This document shows, one piece after another, positions 8,029 to 9,106 of a DNA stretch of 9,106 nt. Below the pieces are notes generated by a model. It did no database searches. It was not told the DNA's origin and was given only the letters and a program-made list of their open reading frames with translations. Origin of the DNA: Candidatus Eiseniibacteriota bacterium. GTDB lineage: Bacteria; Joyebacterota; Joyebacteria; Joyebacterales; Joyebacteraceae. Position 1 is the first letter of the stretch, and the number at the start of each line of letters is the position of its first letter. The position numbers and the translations under genes are program-made. Where the stretch lies: contig DAOWER010000305.1 in NCBI GenBank assembly GCA_030638405.1, positions 1 through 9,106 of the forward strand, written 5' to 3'.

Positions 8029-8057
8029 GAAGCCGGGCCCCACGGGGGCCCGGCTTC
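8029..8057. terminator. Bidirectional hairpin terminator
   Basis: A perfect 13-bp stem (8029-8041 with 8045-8057) closed by an ACG triloop lies between the stop of the rightward ABC-F gene and the stop of the leftward FG-GAP gene. The convergent position, very stable stem and short loop fit a shared terminator. Neither side shows a real T-run, which is common in GC-rich genomes but lowers certainty about the mechanism. Confidence 0.7.
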
Positions 8058-8085
8058 CGTGTGATTCACCTGCGCGGTGCTGCCG

Positions 8086-9106
8086 CTACTTCAGAAGGAC
8101 GACCTTCCTGGTCAGCACCGTGTCTTCAGCCGTCAGACGGACGAAGTAGATGCCCGACGCGACGGGCACACCGTGTGAGTCCGTGCCGTCCCACGTCGCT
8201 GACCCGCGGCCACCGGTCACTCTTCCGCTGGCGAGTGTCGTCACGCGCACGCCGGCGATGTTGAAGACCGCGAGGTCGACGTCGGCCCCGCCGTCCGGAA
8301 CGGCGTAGGCGATCGTAGTGACGGGGTTGAACGGATTGGGCACGTTCTGGTCGAGCTTCGCTCCGGACACCGACCAGGGCTCGTCCTCGGGCACGCCGAC
8401 CTCGAGCTCGTAGCCGTAGTAGCCCGTGCGCCGGATGTTGTGACGCCAGTTGGGCCACTCGACGCCGTCACCGGCTTCGTAGCCGCCCTCGGTGTCCCAG
8501 ACGTAGACCATGCCGTCCATACCGGAGACGATGACCTCAACGTCGCTGTCGAGGTCGATATCGGCAAGGGTCGGGGAGGAGAAGATCTCGCCGTCGGTCA
8601 GGATGGGCCACCCATCCAGCAGGGCGCCGTCGGTGTCGTATCCGTATACCTTGCGGTTGTAGGAGCCCACGACTATCTCGACGTCCGAGTCCCCGTCGAT
8701 GTCTCCCACCGACACACTGCCGCGCTTGCCCTGAAGGGGGCCGGCGCCGTCTTCCATCGTCTGCGGCCACCCGGGGTAGACGTCACCCTCCCAGGTCCAG
8801 ACGTTGATCTTCCCATCCGAGCTGGGCATCAGGATCTCGAGGTCGCCGTCTCCGTCCAGGTCGGCGAGCGTCGGCGACGCGGCGAAGTCGTCGGTCTGCG
8901 CGCACGTCTTGGGCCAGTTCGGGAACGGCAGTCCGTCGCTGGAGAGGAGCCAGATCTGGTCGCTGTTCGATCCGGCGACGACCTCTATCTGGCCGTTGTC
9001 GTTCACGTCGCCGACCGCGATGGAGGATCTGGCGTCACCTCCCACGTTGACCGGCCATCCAGACACCGCTGTGCCGTCGGCGTTGAAGCAGTAGACGCTG
9101 TCTGAA
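8086..9106 (-). CDS. FG-GAP/VCBS repeat protein with C-terminal sorting tail (5' partial)
   Basis: The frame stays open to the window edge, so the N-terminus and signal peptide lie beyond it; 339 residues are visible. The GTG at 9066 is probably internal, because the upstream codons continue the repeat (CFNADGTAVSGWP). About four beta-propeller-like blades are seen, each with an acidic calcium-loop type motif: GDVNDNGQIEVVAG (near 8971-9015), ADLDGDGDLEILM (near 8821-8865), GDIDGDSDVEIVVG (near 8662-8706) and ADIDLDSDVEVIVSG (near 8521-8565). They alternate with 'DG...GWP' strands. A WPNWRHNIRRTGYYG segment ends the propeller. The last roughly 90 residues, from LDQNVPNPFNP to LTRKVVLLK, form a FlgD-Ig/Por-type C-terminal domain, with 'VASGIYFVRL' just before the end. 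Such domains direct type IX-like secretion or surface attachment in FCB bacteria. The protein is likely exported; a large upstream portion, perhaps an enzyme or more repeats, is unseen. Confidence 0.88.
   Translation of the reverse strand, partial: SDSVYCFNADGTAVSGWPVNVGGDARSSIAVGDVNDNGQIEVVAGSNSDQIWLLSSDGLPFPNWPKTCAQTDDFAASPTLADLDGDGDLEILMPSSDGKINVWTWEGDVYPGWPQTMEDGAGPLQGKRGSVSVGDIDGDSDVEIVVGSYNRKVYGYDTDGALLDGWPILTDGEIFSSPTLADIDLDSDVEVIVSGMDGMVYVWDTEGGYEAGDGVEWPNWRHNIRRTGYYGYELEVGVPEDEPWSVSGAKLDQNVPNPFNPVTTIAYAVPDGGADVDLAVFNIAGVRVTTLASGRVTGGRGSATWDGTDSHGVPVASGIYFVRLTAEDTVLTRKVVLLK

Overview
The window is GC-rich bacterial DNA with tightly packed genes and frequent GTG/TTG starts. Its best taxonomic clue is the right-hand gene. 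It encodes an FG-GAP/VCBS-type repeat protein ending in a FlgD-Ig/Por-type C-terminal sorting tail, with a 'LDQNVPNPFNP' core and a 'LTRKVVLLK' end. Such tails are typical of the FCB superphylum and neighbouring candidate phyla (for example Eisenbacteria, Krumholzibacteriota, Latescibacterota). The exact lineage is an inference, not something the sequence proves.

Layout. Positions 1-315 hold no recognisable gene; the first 60 bases are AT-rich, and two strong hairpins follow (117-149 and 185-213). Positions 316-5676 are a five-gene leftward operon: a HlyD/MacA-type membrane-fusion protein, a MacB/LolD-type ABC ATPase, two different FtsX/MacB_PCD permeases in tandem, and an eIF-2B alpha/beta/delta-family protein. 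Gene gaps are 1, 0, 15 and 23 nt. A sigma70-like promoter (TTGCCG-N17-TAGAAT, minus strand, 5734-5762) sits just upstream. A 302-bp divergent intergenic region (5677-5978) separates the operon from a rightward ABC-F ATPase (5979-7937). The ABC-F leader holds two small hairpins and a possible 12-codon leader ORF. A perfect 13-bp stem (8029-8057) lies between this gene and the convergent, 5'-truncated FG-GAP gene (8086 to the window edge).

How the genes fit together. The first four operon genes describe one envelope ABC transporter of the MacAB/YknXYZ kind: an ATPase dimer, probably a heterodimeric permease, and a periplasmic adaptor that would hand substrate to an outer-membrane channel encoded elsewhere. 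The fifth gene has the eIF2B/ribose-1,5-bisphosphate isomerase/MtnA fold signature but has Ser where the sugar-phosphate isomerases have their catalytic Cys. Its link to an efflux or export operon is the least expected feature here. The ABC-F protein is a ribosome-associated, soluble ATPase, functionally separate from the transporter. No CRISPR array, phage, insertion sequence, tRNA or rRNA was seen.
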